Shown piece by piece: positions 1 through 8,513 of a stretch of 64,000 nucleotides of DNA. How positions within the stretch are numbered: the stretch's first letter is position 1; each line of letters starts with the position of its first letter. The translations under genes and the position numbers were made by a program. The DNA comes from Bacilli bacterium (GTDB lineage Bacteria; Bacillota_I; Bacilli_A; RF39; UBA660): assembly GCA_028708945.1 (NCBI GenBank), contig JAQVXV010000007.1:19544-83543 (forward strand). The letters run 5' to 3'. Below the pieces are notes generated by a model. It saw nothing but the letters and a program-made list of their open reading frames with translations. It was not told the origin of the DNA and searched no databases.

Positions 1-822
1 AATGGTTTAGATAAAGATAGTTCAGCAAGAACATCTGGATATGGATTTTATTATTTGATGGGAAATGTAGCGAGATTACATTCAGCAATGTTGAGTTATG
101 CTAGAGATTTTATGATTGAAAAAGGTTTTACTTATTGTATACCACCTTTTATGATAAGAGGAGATGTAGTAACTGGTGTAATGAGTTTTACAGAAATGGA
201 AGCAATGATGTATAAAATAGAAGGTGAAGACTTATACCTAATTGGTACTAGTGAACACTCTATGATTGGTAAATATAAAGATCAAATTGTTAAAGAAGAG
301 GAATTACCAATTGCATTGACATCGTATTCTCCATGTTTTAGAAAAGAAGTTGGTGCTCATGGATTAGAAGAACGAGGAATTTATCGAGTTCACCAATTTG
401 AAAAACAAGAAATGGTTGTTTTATGTAAAGAAGAAGATGCTATGGACTGGTATGATAAAATGTGGAGTTATACTGTTGAATTATTTAGAAATCTAGATAT
501 ACCTCTAAGAACTCTTGAATGTTGTAGTGGTGATTTAGCAGATTTAAAAGTTAAAAGTTGTGATGTTGAAGCTTGGAGTCCAAGACAAAAGAAATATTAT
601 GAAGTAGGAAGTTGTTCTACTTTAGGAGAAGCCCAAGCAAGAAGATTAGGAATTAGAACTAAAGGTGAAGATGGCACATATTATGTGAATACATTAAATA
701 ATACGGTATTAGCAAGTCCAAGAGGATTAATAGCATTTGTCGAAAATAATTACAATGCTGATGGAACTATAAATATACCTCTAGTTTTAAGACCATATAT
801 GGGTGGACTTGAAAAAATATAA
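1..822 (+). CDS. serS: Seryl-tRNA synthetase, C-terminal part (5' truncated by window edge)
   Basis: Class II aminoacyl-tRNA synthetase that charges tRNA-Ser in the cytoplasm. The reading frame is open from base 1, so the N-terminal tRNA-binding arm lies outside the window; about 273 residues of the catalytic core are present. Motif 2 is seen as CFRKEVGAHGLEERGIYRVH, followed by FEKQEM, and motif 3 as TLNNTVLASPRGLIAFVEN. The segments YYLMGNVARLHSAML, IPPFMIRGDV, YKIEGEDLYLIGTSEHS and QARRLGIRTK resemble, from memory, the archaeal-type SerRS subgroup (YKIEGEDLYLIPTAEHP, QARRLNIRF) more than the usual Bacillus form. That subgroup assignment is inference; the enzyme assignment is secure. A terminator follows directly. 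Confidence 0.93.
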   Translation, partial: NGLDKDSSARTSGYGFYYLMGNVARLHSAMLSYARDFMIEKGFTYCIPPFMIRGDVVTGVMSFTEMEAMMYKIEGEDLYLIGTSEHSMIGKYKDQIVKEEELPIALTSYSPCFRKEVGAHGLEERGIYRVHQFEKQEMVVLCKEEDAMDWYDKMWSYTVELFRNLDIPLRTLECCSGDLADLKVKSCDVEAWSPRQKKYYEVGSCSTLGEAQARRLGIRTKGEDGTYYVNTLNNTVLASPRGLIAFVENNYNADGTINIPLVLRPYMGGLEKI

Positions 823-845
823 AAGTAGTAATTACTACTTTTTTT
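821..845 (+). terminator. Intrinsic terminator of serS
   Basis: A perfect palindrome GTAGTAATTACTAC (825-838) flanked by AAAA and a run of T residues starts inside the serS stop codon. The hairpin plus U-tract is a typical rho-independent terminator. Confidence 0.8.
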
Positions 846-876
846 GTTTATTTTCATAACTAAATTCCTATTATTA

Positions 877-885
877 TGTTATAAT
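877..885 (+). promoter_or_regulatory. Extended -10 promoter for dusB
   Basis: TGTTATAAT is a perfect extended -10 element (TATAAT at 880-885) with no convincing -35. It lies 19 bases before the dusB start, giving a very short leader. Confidence 0.65.
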
Positions 886-904
886 TGTTAGATAGAGGGA
901 TATA

Positions 905-1888
905 ATGTTTACAATCGGAAATGTTTTAATCAAAAATCGTGTTGTTTTAGCACCTATGGCCGGTATTTGTAATAATGCTTTTAGAACCATTATAAAAGAA
1001 ATGGGCTGTGGGTTAATATATGCTGAAATGGTAAGTGATAAAGCAATTAGTTACGAATCTAAAAAAACACTGGATATGCTTTATATGACTGAAGAAGAAA
1101 GACCAATATCACAACAAATATTTGGAAGTGATAAAGATTCTTTTGTTAAAGCAGCAAAATATATTGAAGAAAACATGAAACCAGATATTATAGATATCAA
1201 TATGGGATGCCCTGTTCCTAAAGTAGCGATATCTTCACAGGCTGGAAGTGCCTTGTTAAAAAGCCCAGAAAAGGTGTATGATATAGTAAAATCTGTTGTA
1301 GAAACAGTTAAAATTCCAGTTACTGTTAAAATTAGAAGTGGTTGGGATGGTAAAAGTATCAATGCAGTTGAAATAGCGCAAATATGTGAAAAAGCGGGCG
1401 CAAGTGCTATTGCAATTCATCCTAGAACAAAAAGTCAAGGTTACGAAGGTAAATCCGATTGGAATATAATAAAAAAAGTAAAAGAAAATGTTAATATTCC
1501 GGTTATTGGAAATGGTGATATTCGTACTTGTTTCGATGCTAAAAAAATGATCGATGAAACTGGTTGTGATGCTGTGATGATAGGAAGAGGAGTATTAGGA
1601 AATCCTTGGATAATAAAAGAGTGTATTGATTATTTAGAACATGATATATTGCCAACTAAAATTACAATAGAAGAAAAAATTGAAATGATAAAAAAACATA
1701 TTTCAAAATTAGAGACAACAAAAGATGAAAAAAGAGCTATACTTGAAATAAGAAGTCATGTCATTTGGTATTTAAAAGGAATGCCTAATGTTAATAAATT
1801 AAAACAAGAAATATTTAAATCAAAAAAAGTTGAAGAAATTCTTAACTTATTAAATAATTACAAGGAGGAGAAAAATGGTAAAGTTTAA
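905..1888 (+). CDS. dusB: tRNA-dihydrouridine synthase (DusB-like)
   Basis: FMN-dependent reductase that converts uridine to 5,6-dihydrouridine in the tRNA D-loop. The 327-residue protein has the TIM-barrel start LAPMAGICNNAFR, the catalytic-cysteine segment INMGCPVPKV followed by GSALL, the substrate/FMN-site IHPRTKSQGYEG, and the phosphate-binding NGDI and MIGRGVLGNPW segments. Length is normal for the family. It is preceded by its own extended -10 promoter and its 3' end overlaps the RDD gene by 14 bases, with that gene's Shine-Dalgarno inside dusB, suggesting translational coupling. The DusB subgroup is chosen from the NMGCPVPKV motif and Bacillota context; another Dus paralogue cannot be excluded. 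Confidence 0.92.
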   Translation: MFTIGNVLIKNRVVLAPMAGICNNAFRTIIKEMGCGLIYAEMVSDKAISYESKKTLDMLYMTEEERPISQQIFGSDKDSFVKAAKYIEENMKPDIIDINMGCPVPKVAISSQAGSALLKSPEKVYDIVKSVVETVKIPVTVKIRSGWDGKSINAVEIAQICEKAGASAIAIHPRTKSQGYEGKSDWNIIKKVKENVNIPVIGNGDIRTCFDAKKMIDETGCDAVMIGRGVLGNPWIIKECIDYLEHDILPTKITIEEKIEMIKKHISKLETTKDEKRAILEIRSHVIWYLKGMPNVNKLKQEIFKSKKVEEILNLLNNYKEEKNGKV

Positions 1889-2462
1889 AACTAGAGCGAT
1901 AGCGTATATAATTGATATAGTAATATTATCTATTATTGTTTCGTTAGTACAAGCAGTAATTCCTAAAAGTAGTAATCACGAAAATTTGCTAAAAGAATTA
2001 GAAGAAGTACAAGAAAAAGTAATAAAAAACGAAATAACTGTCGATAAATATATTAATCAAACAATTGATATAAATTATCAATTATCAAAAGAAAATGTTA
2101 TTTATGTAGTTATCGATATTATATTTATTTTATTATATTTTGTTATATTGCCATTTTATAATGATGGCGCAACTATTGGAAAACGGAAATGTGGCATAAA
2201 AGTTGTTGGAGTTAATAAAGATCTTACAATCAATGATCTTATTATCAGAAATTTTATTATTAATGGTTTATTACAAATGCTATTGTCTTTATCAGTGTTA
2301 TATATACTACCAAGTACATCGTATTTTTTAGTAACAATATTCCTAAGTTTAGGACAATTTATATTGTTGATTGTAACAATTGCATTTATGTTAAAAAGCA
2401 AAGATGGTAGAGGTCTTCAAGATATTTGGACTAATACTAAAATTATAGAGGTGAAAGAATGA
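1875..2462 (+). CDS. RDD family membrane protein
   Basis: A 195-residue integral membrane protein. The N-terminus ([19 protein letters not shown]) carries the R-A-x-x-Y-x-x-D signature of RDD-family proteins at the start of the first membrane segment. A charged stretch (about residues 37-70) follows, then three more hydrophobic segments (about 75-95, 125-145 and 150-175). The segment [14 protein letters not shown] is the typical family motif before the third helix. Some RDD proteins are linked to ion or compatible-solute transport, but no specific substrate can be read here. Start ATG 1875 follows GGAGGAG. Its stop overlaps the lysS start (ATGA at 2459), placing it in the dusB-lysS operon. 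Confidence 0.85.
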   Translation: MVKFKTRAIAYIIDIVILSIIVSLVQAVIPKSSNHENLLKELEEVQEKVIKNEITVDKYINQTIDINYQLSKENVIYVVIDIIFILLYFVILPFYNDGATIGKRKCGIKVVGVNKDLTINDLIIRNFIINGLLQMLLSLSVLYILPSTSYFLVTIFLSLGQFILLIVTIAFMLKSKDGRGLQDIWTNTKIIEVKE

Positions 2463-3937
2463 GAGAATTTACAGAACAAGAATTAGTAAGAAGAGAAAAA
2501 GTAGAAAAGTTAAGAAGTTTAGGAGTTGATCCTTTTGGAAATCGTATTGATTTGACAAGTGATTCAAAACAAATAAAGGAAAAACATTTAGAAAAAAGTA
2601 AAGAAGAATTAGAAGAAATAAAAGATAATGTTTTAATTGCAGGTCGTATTATGACTAAACGTCGTAGTGGAAAGACTGGATTTATGCATATTCAAGATAA
2701 ATTTGGTCAAATTCAAGTTTATGTTCGTAAAGATAATATAGGCGAAGAAAATTATGAAATATTTAAGGATTCTGATTTGGGAGATATTATAGCAATCGAA
2801 GGATATGTATTTAAGACAAATACTGGTGAATTAAGTGTTCATGCTAACAAATATATCCATTTAGTAAAGGCTTTAAAGCCACTTCCTGAAAAATTTCATG
2901 GATTATCAGATGTTGAAGAAAGATTTAGAAGAAGATATGTTGATTTAATTGTGAATGAAGAAGCAAGAAAAGTTGCTTTTGCAAGACCAAAAATAATTCG
3001 TTCTATTCAACATTATTTAGATAATTTAGGATATGTTGAAGTTGAAACTCCAGTACTAGGGTCTATTTTAGGAGGGGCTGCAGCAAGACCTTTCGTAACG
3101 CATCATAATGCTTTAGATATGGAATTTTACTTAAGAATAGCAACCGAATTACCTTTAAAAAGACTTTTAGTTGGTGGAATGGATGCTGTATATGAAATAG
3201 GCAGATTATTTAGGAATGAAGGAATGGATAGAAATCATAATCCAGAATTTACTACAATTGAAGTATATAAGGCATATAGTGATTTAGAAGGTATGATGGA
3301 TTTAACTGAAAACATAATTGGACAAGTAGCAATGGATGTTTTAGGAACCTATGACATTAAGTGGAAAGGTTATGATATAAGCTTAAAACCAAAGTTTAAA
3401 CGACTTCATATGGTAGATGGTATTAAGGAAAAAACTGGAATAAATTTCTTTGATAACATGTCTTTTGAAGATGCTAAAAAATTAGCAAACGAACATGATA
3501 TCCATGTTGAAGAACATTTTTTATACGGACATATTGTTAATGCTTTCTATGAAAAATATGTAGAAGAGACAATTATTGATCCTACTTTTGTATATGGTCA
3601 TCCGGTTGAAATAAGTCCTTTAGCAAGAAAGAGTAAAGATCCAAGATTTACAGAAAGATTCGAATTGTTTATAGTAGGTAGTGAATACGCTAATGCATTT
3701 ACTGAATTAAATGATCCAATTGATCAATATGAAAGATTTGAAAATCAAATTAAAGAAAAAGAACTAGGAAATGAAGAAGCTAATGAAATGGATATTGATT
3801 TTGTTGAAGCTTTAGAATACGGTATGCCTCCAGCAGGTGGTATGGGAATGGGAATTGACCGATTAGTAATGATGATTACTAATAGTGAGAGCATTCGTGA
3901 AGTTATATTATTCCCTCATATGAAAAATAAGAATTAA
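2459..3937 (+). CDS. lysS: Lysyl-tRNA synthetase, class II
   Basis: Charges tRNA-Lys with lysine using ATP. The 492-residue length is normal. An N-terminal OB-fold anticodon-binding domain (about residues 55-165: [20 protein letters not shown]) precedes a class II catalytic core. Motif 2 is visible as [20 protein letters not shown] and motif 3 as [12 protein letters not shown] near the C-terminus. The substrate loop [22 protein letters not shown] is as in Bacillus LysS. The start overlaps the upstream RDD stop in an ATGA, and the stop TAATG overlaps the next start by one base, so translation of three genes is tightly coupled. Confidence 0.97.
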   Translation: MREFTEQELVRREKVEKLRSLGVDPFGNRIDLTSDSKQIKEKHLEKSKEELEEIKDNVLIAGRIMTKRRSGKTGFMHIQDKFGQIQVYVRKDNIGEENYEIFKDSDLGDIIAIEGYVFKTNTGELSVHANKYIHLVKALKPLPEKFHGLSDVEERFRRRYVDLIVNEEARKVAFARPKIIRSIQHYLDNLGYVEVETPVLGSILGGAAARPFVTHHNALDMEFYLRIATELPLKRLLVGGMDAVYEIGRLFRNEGMDRNHNPEFTTIEVYKAYSDLEGMMDLTENIIGQVAMDVLGTYDIKWKGYDISLKPKFKRLHMVDGIKEKTGINFFDNMSFEDAKKLANEHDIHVEEHFLYGHIVNAFYEKYVEETIIDPTFVYGHPVEISPLARKSKDPRFTERFELFIVGSEYANAFTELNDPIDQYERFENQIKEKELGNEEANEMDIDFVEALEYGMPPAGGMGMGIDRLVMMITNSESIREVILFPHMKNKN

Positions 3938-4470
3938 TGAAAATATATCTTATTAGACATGGCAAAACAGAAGTCAATGCAGGTAATCAACTACAAGGAA
4001 GAATAAATAATGGTTTAAATGATGAGGGAATAAAACAATGTATAGATTTAAGAGAAAAGTTGAAAGATAAAAGTATTGACTTAATAATCAGTTCTCCACT
4101 TGAAAGATGTAAAAAAACATCAGAAATTTTAAGTGACAATAAAATTCCAATAGTTTATAATCAAAAATTAATTGGTAGAGATCATGGTGAATTTACAGGT
4201 TTATCGAAACATAAGGTGAATTTAGAGGAATATTGGAATTATTATTTAAATAAAAAATATGAAAAAGCAGAAAATATTCAAGATTTATATAATAGGTCAA
4301 GAGATTTTTTGCTTGAGTTAAAAGAAAAATATGATAATAAAAAAATAGCAATTGTAACACATAGTGGAATAATAAAAGTACTTTATTATTATTTTAATGG
4401 AATTCCTGAAGATGGTAATTTTGGAGGAGTTTATATTGAAAATTGTGGTTTTTATGAATATGAGATTTAG
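3937..4470 (+). CDS. Histidine phosphatase (phosphoglycerate-mutase superfamily)
   Basis: A 177-residue protein with the branch-1 histidine-phosphatase signature at its extreme N-terminus (YLIRHGKTEVN; phospho-acceptor His in RHG) and the second catalytic histidine in IVTHSGIIKVL near residue 143. A conserved SSPLERCKKTSEIL arginine segment is also present. Such proteins act as broad phosphatases, alpha-ribazole phosphatases (CobC) or cofactor-dependent mutases. The short length and lack of a mutase-type insert favour a phosphatase, but the substrate is not readable. It starts one base inside the lysS stop and is followed after 8 bases by ackA, so it belongs to the lysS-ackA transcript. Confidence 0.85.
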   Translation: MKIYLIRHGKTEVNAGNQLQGRINNGLNDEGIKQCIDLREKLKDKSIDLIISSPLERCKKTSEILSDNKIPIVYNQKLIGRDHGEFTGLSKHKVNLEEYWNYYLNKKYEKAENIQDLYNRSRDFLLELKEKYDNKKIAIVTHSGIIKVLYYYFNGIPEDGNFGGVYIENCGFYEYEI

Positions 4471-4478
4471 GAGGAAAT

Positions 4479-5654
4479 ATGAAAGTTTTATCAGTTAATG
4501 CAGGTAGTTCATCATTAAAATTCAAATTATATGAAATGCCTGAAGGAAAGGATTTAATTTCCGGAAATTTTGAACGGATTGGTATTGATAATAGTTTTTA
4601 TACAATTAAAATCAATGGTGAAAAAACAAAAAAAGAGTTATCGTTACCAAACCATAAAGTGGCTTTTACAAGTTTAGTTGAGGAATTAATTAATAATAAT
4701 ATTGTTGAGTCATTAGAAGAAATAAAAGGTATTGGACATCGAATTGTTCAAGGTGGTGATTACTTTGATAAAACAGTTGTTATTGATGAAAAAGTAATTG
4801 CTAAAATAGAAGAATTTGCTTCTTTAGCGCCGCTACATAATCCGGCGGCTATAATCGGAATAAGAGCTGCTCAAGAAGTAATACCAAATGCAACACAAAC
4901 AGCAGTTTTTGATACAGCTTTTCATCAAACAATGAAAGTTGAACAATTTTTATATGGTTTACCATATGATTGGTATACTAAATATAAGGCAAGAAGATAT
5001 GGTGCTCATGGAACGAGTCACAAATATGTATCTGAGAGAATAAATGAAATATTAGGTCGACAAGATATAAAAACAATAATTTGTCATATTGGTAATGGTG
5101 CTAGTATAAGTGCAGTAGAAAACGGCAAATGTATTAATACATCAATGGGATTAACGCCTAATGCTGGTCTTATAATGGGAACTCGTTGCGGTGATATAGA
5201 TGCAACAATTATTCCATATATTATGGATAAAACAGGACTAAGTATTGAAGAAGTAACCAATATTATGAATAAGGAAAGTGGTTTACTAGGAATAAGTGGA
5301 ATCAGCAGTGATTCAAGAGATATCGAAGAGGGTATAAAAGACGGTAATGAGCGTTGTGTTTTAGCGCAAAAAATGTATGTTAGAAGAATAATTGATTATA
5401 TTGCTAAATACTATTTTGAAATGAATGGTGTTGATGCTATTGTATTTACAGCAGGTGTTGGAGAAAACTCTCTATTGACAAGAGCACAAGTTATTGAAGG
5501 ATTAGAAGTTATGGGAATTAAACTAAATGGAGAAGCAAATAATAGCAGAGGTAGAGAAGTAAAAATTACATCAGAAGATTCGAAAATACCATGTTATGTT
5601 ATTCCGACTGATGAAGAAATAATGATTGCAAAAGATACTTTTGAATTGATTTAA
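4479..5654 (+). CDS. ackA: Acetate kinase
   Basis: Interconverts acetate plus ATP with acetyl phosphate plus ADP; in a fermenter it makes ATP from acetyl phosphate. The 391-residue protein shows the ASKHA phosphate-1 motif VNAGSSSLKFKLYE at the start, the catalytic region VFDTAFHQTM, the YGAHGTSHKYV motif, GNGASISAVENGKCINTSMG and the adenosine motif VFTAGVGENS. All expected catalytic segments are present. No phosphotransacetylase gene is adjacent in this window. Shine-Dalgarno AGGAGG lies just before the ATG. It pairs functionally with the pyruvate:ferredoxin oxidoreductase at 48.5-51.9 kb. Confidence 0.97.
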   Translation: MKVLSVNAGSSSLKFKLYEMPEGKDLISGNFERIGIDNSFYTIKINGEKTKKELSLPNHKVAFTSLVEELINNNIVESLEEIKGIGHRIVQGGDYFDKTVVIDEKVIAKIEEFASLAPLHNPAAIIGIRAAQEVIPNATQTAVFDTAFHQTMKVEQFLYGLPYDWYTKYKARRYGAHGTSHKYVSERINEILGRQDIKTIICHIGNGASISAVENGKCINTSMGLTPNAGLIMGTRCGDIDATIIPYIMDKTGLSIEEVTNIMNKESGLLGISGISSDSRDIEEGIKDGNERCVLAQKMYVRRIIDYIAKYYFEMNGVDAIVFTAGVGENSLLTRAQVIEGLEVMGIKLNGEANNSRGREVKITSEDSKIPCYVIPTDEEIMIAKDTFELI

Positions 5655-5669
5655 TAGAAAGTAGGTATT

Positions 5670-6647
5670 ATGAATATAAAGTGGTTTAGAATATGGATGA
5701 AAATAAGAAAATATGACAAAATTGTCATTGCTAGACATGTTGGACCTGATCCAGATGCACTATCATCGACTATAGCCCTAAGGGATGTTATAAAAAATAC
5801 TTATCCACACAAAAAAGTGTATGCTATAGGGGCACCCGCATCAAACTTCAAATATATTGGTCAATTAGATAGATTTGAAGAAGATATGTACGAAGATTCA
5901 CTATTAATAGTATTAGATACACCAGATAGAAGAAGAGTCGATGGTGTTAATCCTAATCGTTTTGAATACAAAATAAAAATTGATCATCATCCTTTTGTTG
6001 AAAAATTTTGCAATATTGAAGCAATTGATTCAACAGCTTCAAGTGCTTGTCAATTAGTATTAGAGTTTATATTTAATACAAGATTAACTCTTACTAAAGA
6101 AGCAGCTGAAAAAATATTTATTGGTATTGTATCTGATACCGATCGATTCTTATTTAGTTATACGACTCCTAAGACCTTTAAATTAGTGTCAAAGATGATT
6201 AAAAAAACAAACATTGAACTTACCGGATTATATGAAGCTTTGTATTTAAGACCAATCAGAGAAGTAAGATTTCAAGGATATGTAATACACAACATGACAG
6301 TAACTGAAAATGGATTCGCATATATTAAAATCGATGATGAGATTTTAAAAGAATATGGAGTTGATGCTTCAACGGCAGGCAATATGATTAATAACTTTAA
6401 TTATATAAATGAAGTTTATTCCTGGGCAATGTTTTCGGTGGATAAAAACAATGATGTTATTAAAGTATCTATTCGTTCTAGAGGTCCGGTTATAAATACA
6501 ACAGCTGCTAAATATGGTGGCGGTGGTCATGCTATGGCCTCAGGAGCGAGATTGAAAAATTTTGATGAAGTTGATCTACTAATAGCTGATTTAGATAAGG
6601 TATGTACCATATATAATGAGAAATTAAAAGAAATTGATAAATATTAA
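5670..6647 (+). CDS. nrnA: DHH/DHHA1 phosphoesterase (NrnA-type oligoribonuclease/pAp phosphatase)
   Basis: Manganese-dependent exonuclease family that degrades nanoRNAs or di-nucleotides and often hydrolyses pAp. The 325-residue protein begins with the motif HVGPDPDALSS (about residues 24-34), then LIVLDTPD, the namesake DHH motif in KIDHHPFVEKFC, the metal site GIVSDTDRFLFSYTT, and the C-terminal DHHA1 substrate motif GGGGHAMASGARL. Order and length match NrnA. The first motif reads HVGPDPDA where many family members have H-x-x-P-D-G-D. A strong terminator follows, closing the dusB-to-nrnA transcription unit. A c-di-AMP-type GdpP is unlikely, as membrane, PAS and GGDEF regions are absent. 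Confidence 0.9.
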   Translation: MNIKWFRIWMKIRKYDKIVIARHVGPDPDALSSTIALRDVIKNTYPHKKVYAIGAPASNFKYIGQLDRFEEDMYEDSLLIVLDTPDRRRVDGVNPNRFEYKIKIDHHPFVEKFCNIEAIDSTASSACQLVLEFIFNTRLTLTKEAAEKIFIGIVSDTDRFLFSYTTPKTFKLVSKMIKKTNIELTGLYEALYLRPIREVRFQGYVIHNMTVTENGFAYIKIDDEILKEYGVDASTAGNMINNFNYINEVYSWAMFSVDKNNDVIKVSIRSRGPVINTTAAKYGGGGHAMASGARLKNFDEVDLLIADLDKVCTIYNEKLKEIDKY

Positions 6648-6656
6648 TTATGATTT

Positions 6657-6682
6657 AGATAACTTTGTTATCTTTTTTTTTT
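6657..6682 (+). terminator. Intrinsic terminator after nrnA-like gene
   Basis: Seven-base stem AGATAAC/GTTATCT with a TTT loop is followed by nine T residues. It abuts the next promoter directly. Confidence 0.85.
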
Positions 6683-6683
6683 A

Positions 6684-6692
6684 TGCTATAAT
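6684..6692 (+). promoter_or_regulatory. Extended -10 promoter
   Basis: TGCTATAAT (TATAAT at 6687-6692) immediately follows the terminator T-run and lies 18 bases before the next start codon. Confidence 0.65.
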
Positions 6693-6710
6693 AATCGGTA
6701 GGAGGGTACT

Positions 6711-6929
6711 ATGATATATGATGAAATAGAAGAAAAAGAGGAATTTAAAAAGGTTTTACCGCTAGTAGAAAAATTAACAGAACTACAACTAGAAAAAAAA
6801 GGTATAAATTCTGATACCCCTAACTATATAGTAATTTATTGGAATGTTAAAAAAAGTATTTTGAAAGAAAATTTTGATATTGATTGGAAAACACCAGAAG
6901 AATTAAATCCGGATATTTTATTTAATTAG
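6711..6929 (+). CDS. Small acidic hypothetical protein
   Basis: Encodes 72 residues and is not recognised. It is charged and acidic (EIEEKEEF near the start, PEELNPDILFN at the end), with no membrane segment, signal peptide or cysteine. It has a clear Shine-Dalgarno (GGAGGG), its own extended -10 promoter, and lies 7 bases before the HExxH-protein gene. Co-expression and a partner or antagonist relation with that protein is plausible but only inferred from spacing. Confidence 0.65.
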   Translation: MIYDEIEEKEEFKKVLPLVEKLTELQLEKKGINSDTPNYIVIYWNVKKSILKENFDIDWKTPEELNPDILFN

Positions 6930-6936
6930 GTGTAAG

Positions 6937-8487
6937 ATGTATAAATTGGAAAAATATAACCAAGAAACTCAACAAACCATAAATCAATTTATTGAAGATT
7001 TTCAAAATATATTTCCAAATAAATTAAGTAATGAAAAAATAATAAATAGAATTAATACAAATTTAGAATCTGACATTATTTTTACTGATGATTTAGTTGC
7101 TAATTGTGTTGGTAATTACAATTTGAAAACTCGCGAAATAAAAATTTTAAAAGATCAACAATATATAGGAAAAACTATATTTCACGAATTTGTTCATGTA
7201 CTAACGAAAGAATTTAATGAAGATAGAGACAACAAATATTTAAGTGAAGTTTTTACAACTTTAGCAGAAGAAAAATATTGTGAATATTACGGAATAAATA
7301 TAAAAAAAAGGGTAAATGCATATGTCCCTGATTTTGGTCATCAATTACAACTTGTATTTGGAGATGAGTTGTTAGATAGATTTTTAAAAGAGCCTAGTAA
7401 AATGCACTTATTATTTAGCACTTCTTATTTGCCTCCAATAGCAGCAGAACTTATGCAAAAAGGAACATTGAAAGAACTAGCTAAAAACTATAATTTTATT
7501 ATATCTAATTTAGGAACTAATTCTGATGATGTTCAATTATTAGAAGACATTGAAAGAGTCGAAAGTCTCATTCTATCTCAATTTACAAGTAGAATATCAA
7601 ATAATCCAAGTAAAGAAAATCTGTGCAATTTAGAGAGACTTTATAATAGTCAATTTCAACCCGATTATTATTTATATAATAGAATAATAGAACAAAAATA
7701 TCAAAACGGGGACATTAAAAAAGAATATATAAATCAAATTCCACAATTATGCAATTTATGTAATATGTCTAAAAAAGATAATTTTGATGATTTAAAATCT
7801 TATATAAGTGGTAGAAATATAAGTCAGAATAATATTAATTTTATAAGTCATAAAATATTTGGATATTCTGATTTAATTATTGATGAACCATTTAGAGAAT
7901 CAGTTTATAATCGAAAAAATTATAAATTGAATAAAGACTTTTATGAAACTTTAACAAATTTTGTTATTGATGATTCTATTGAATTTGACGAGATTAAAGG
8001 GTGTTCTTTTTCAAAAGAAGATACAAAAGATGAAATAGATGATATAAGAGTGTTACTTAAAAATGGTGAAATAGATGGTTATGAGAAATTAATTAATGCT
8101 TTAAGTCGCGAGAAAAGTAAAAAATATTTTATATATGATGAAAATGTTTTAAAAAACGTGATTGAGGATAATATATTATTAACTAATATGAAATCAGAAG
8201 ATTTTTGTAAGCAGATAAAAGATTATAAAGTGGATATAACTTCTTTAGCACAATTTTTAACTAAAAATAGTATAAATGAAGTCTTTTGTGACGATTATTA
8301 TTTAGAGGAAGTAAAAGATATTTTATCAGCAGGTGATGAGTATGATTTTTTTATTCAAGATAATGATAACGCTATTTTAAAAGTAAGTATGGAAGGAACC
8401 GATGAATTATCTATTAAGTATGATTTAATAGCAACTACTGTTCCTAACAAAATATCTGTTCAAAAGAATCCAAGTAGAATAAAATAA
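6937..8487 (+). CDS. Putative zinc metallopeptidase-like protein (HEFVH motif)
   Basis: A 516-residue cytoplasmic-looking protein with no signal peptide or membrane segment. Residues 83-87 are HEFVH in the context KTIFHEFVHVLTKEF, a classical HExxH zinc motif. A possible third ligand lies about 17-25 residues later in LSEVFTTLAEEKYCEYYG, as in gluzincin-like enzymes. The remainder (about 130-516) is Asn/Lys/Asp-rich and not recognised. Peptidase activity is inferred from the motif alone. It probably shares a transcript with the 72-residue gene upstream. Such AT-rich, poorly conserved genes are often lineage-specific. Confidence 0.6.
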   Translation: MYKLEKYNQETQQTINQFIEDFQNIFPNKLSNEKIINRINTNLESDIIFTDDLVANCVGNYNLKTREIKILKDQQYIGKTIFHEFVHVLTKEFNEDRDNKYLSEVFTTLAEEKYCEYYGINIKKRVNAYVPDFGHQLQLVFGDELLDRFLKEPSKMHLLFSTSYLPPIAAELMQKGTLKELAKNYNFIISNLGTNSDDVQLLEDIERVESLILSQFTSRISNNPSKENLCNLERLYNSQFQPDYYLYNRIIEQKYQNGDIKKEYINQIPQLCNLCNMSKKDNFDDLKSYISGRNISQNNINFISHKIFGYSDLIIDEPFRESVYNRKNYKLNKDFYETLTNFVIDDSIEFDEIKGCSFSKEDTKDEIDDIRVLLKNGEIDGYEKLINALSREKSKKYFIYDENVLKNVIEDNILLTNMKSEDFCKQIKDYKVDITSLAQFLTKNSINEVFCDDYYLEEVKDILSAGDEYDFFIQDNDNAILKVSMEGTDELSIKYDLIATTVPNKISVQKNPSRIK

Positions 8488-8513
8488 TAATTGTTTAACA
8501 AAGAAGGTGGATT

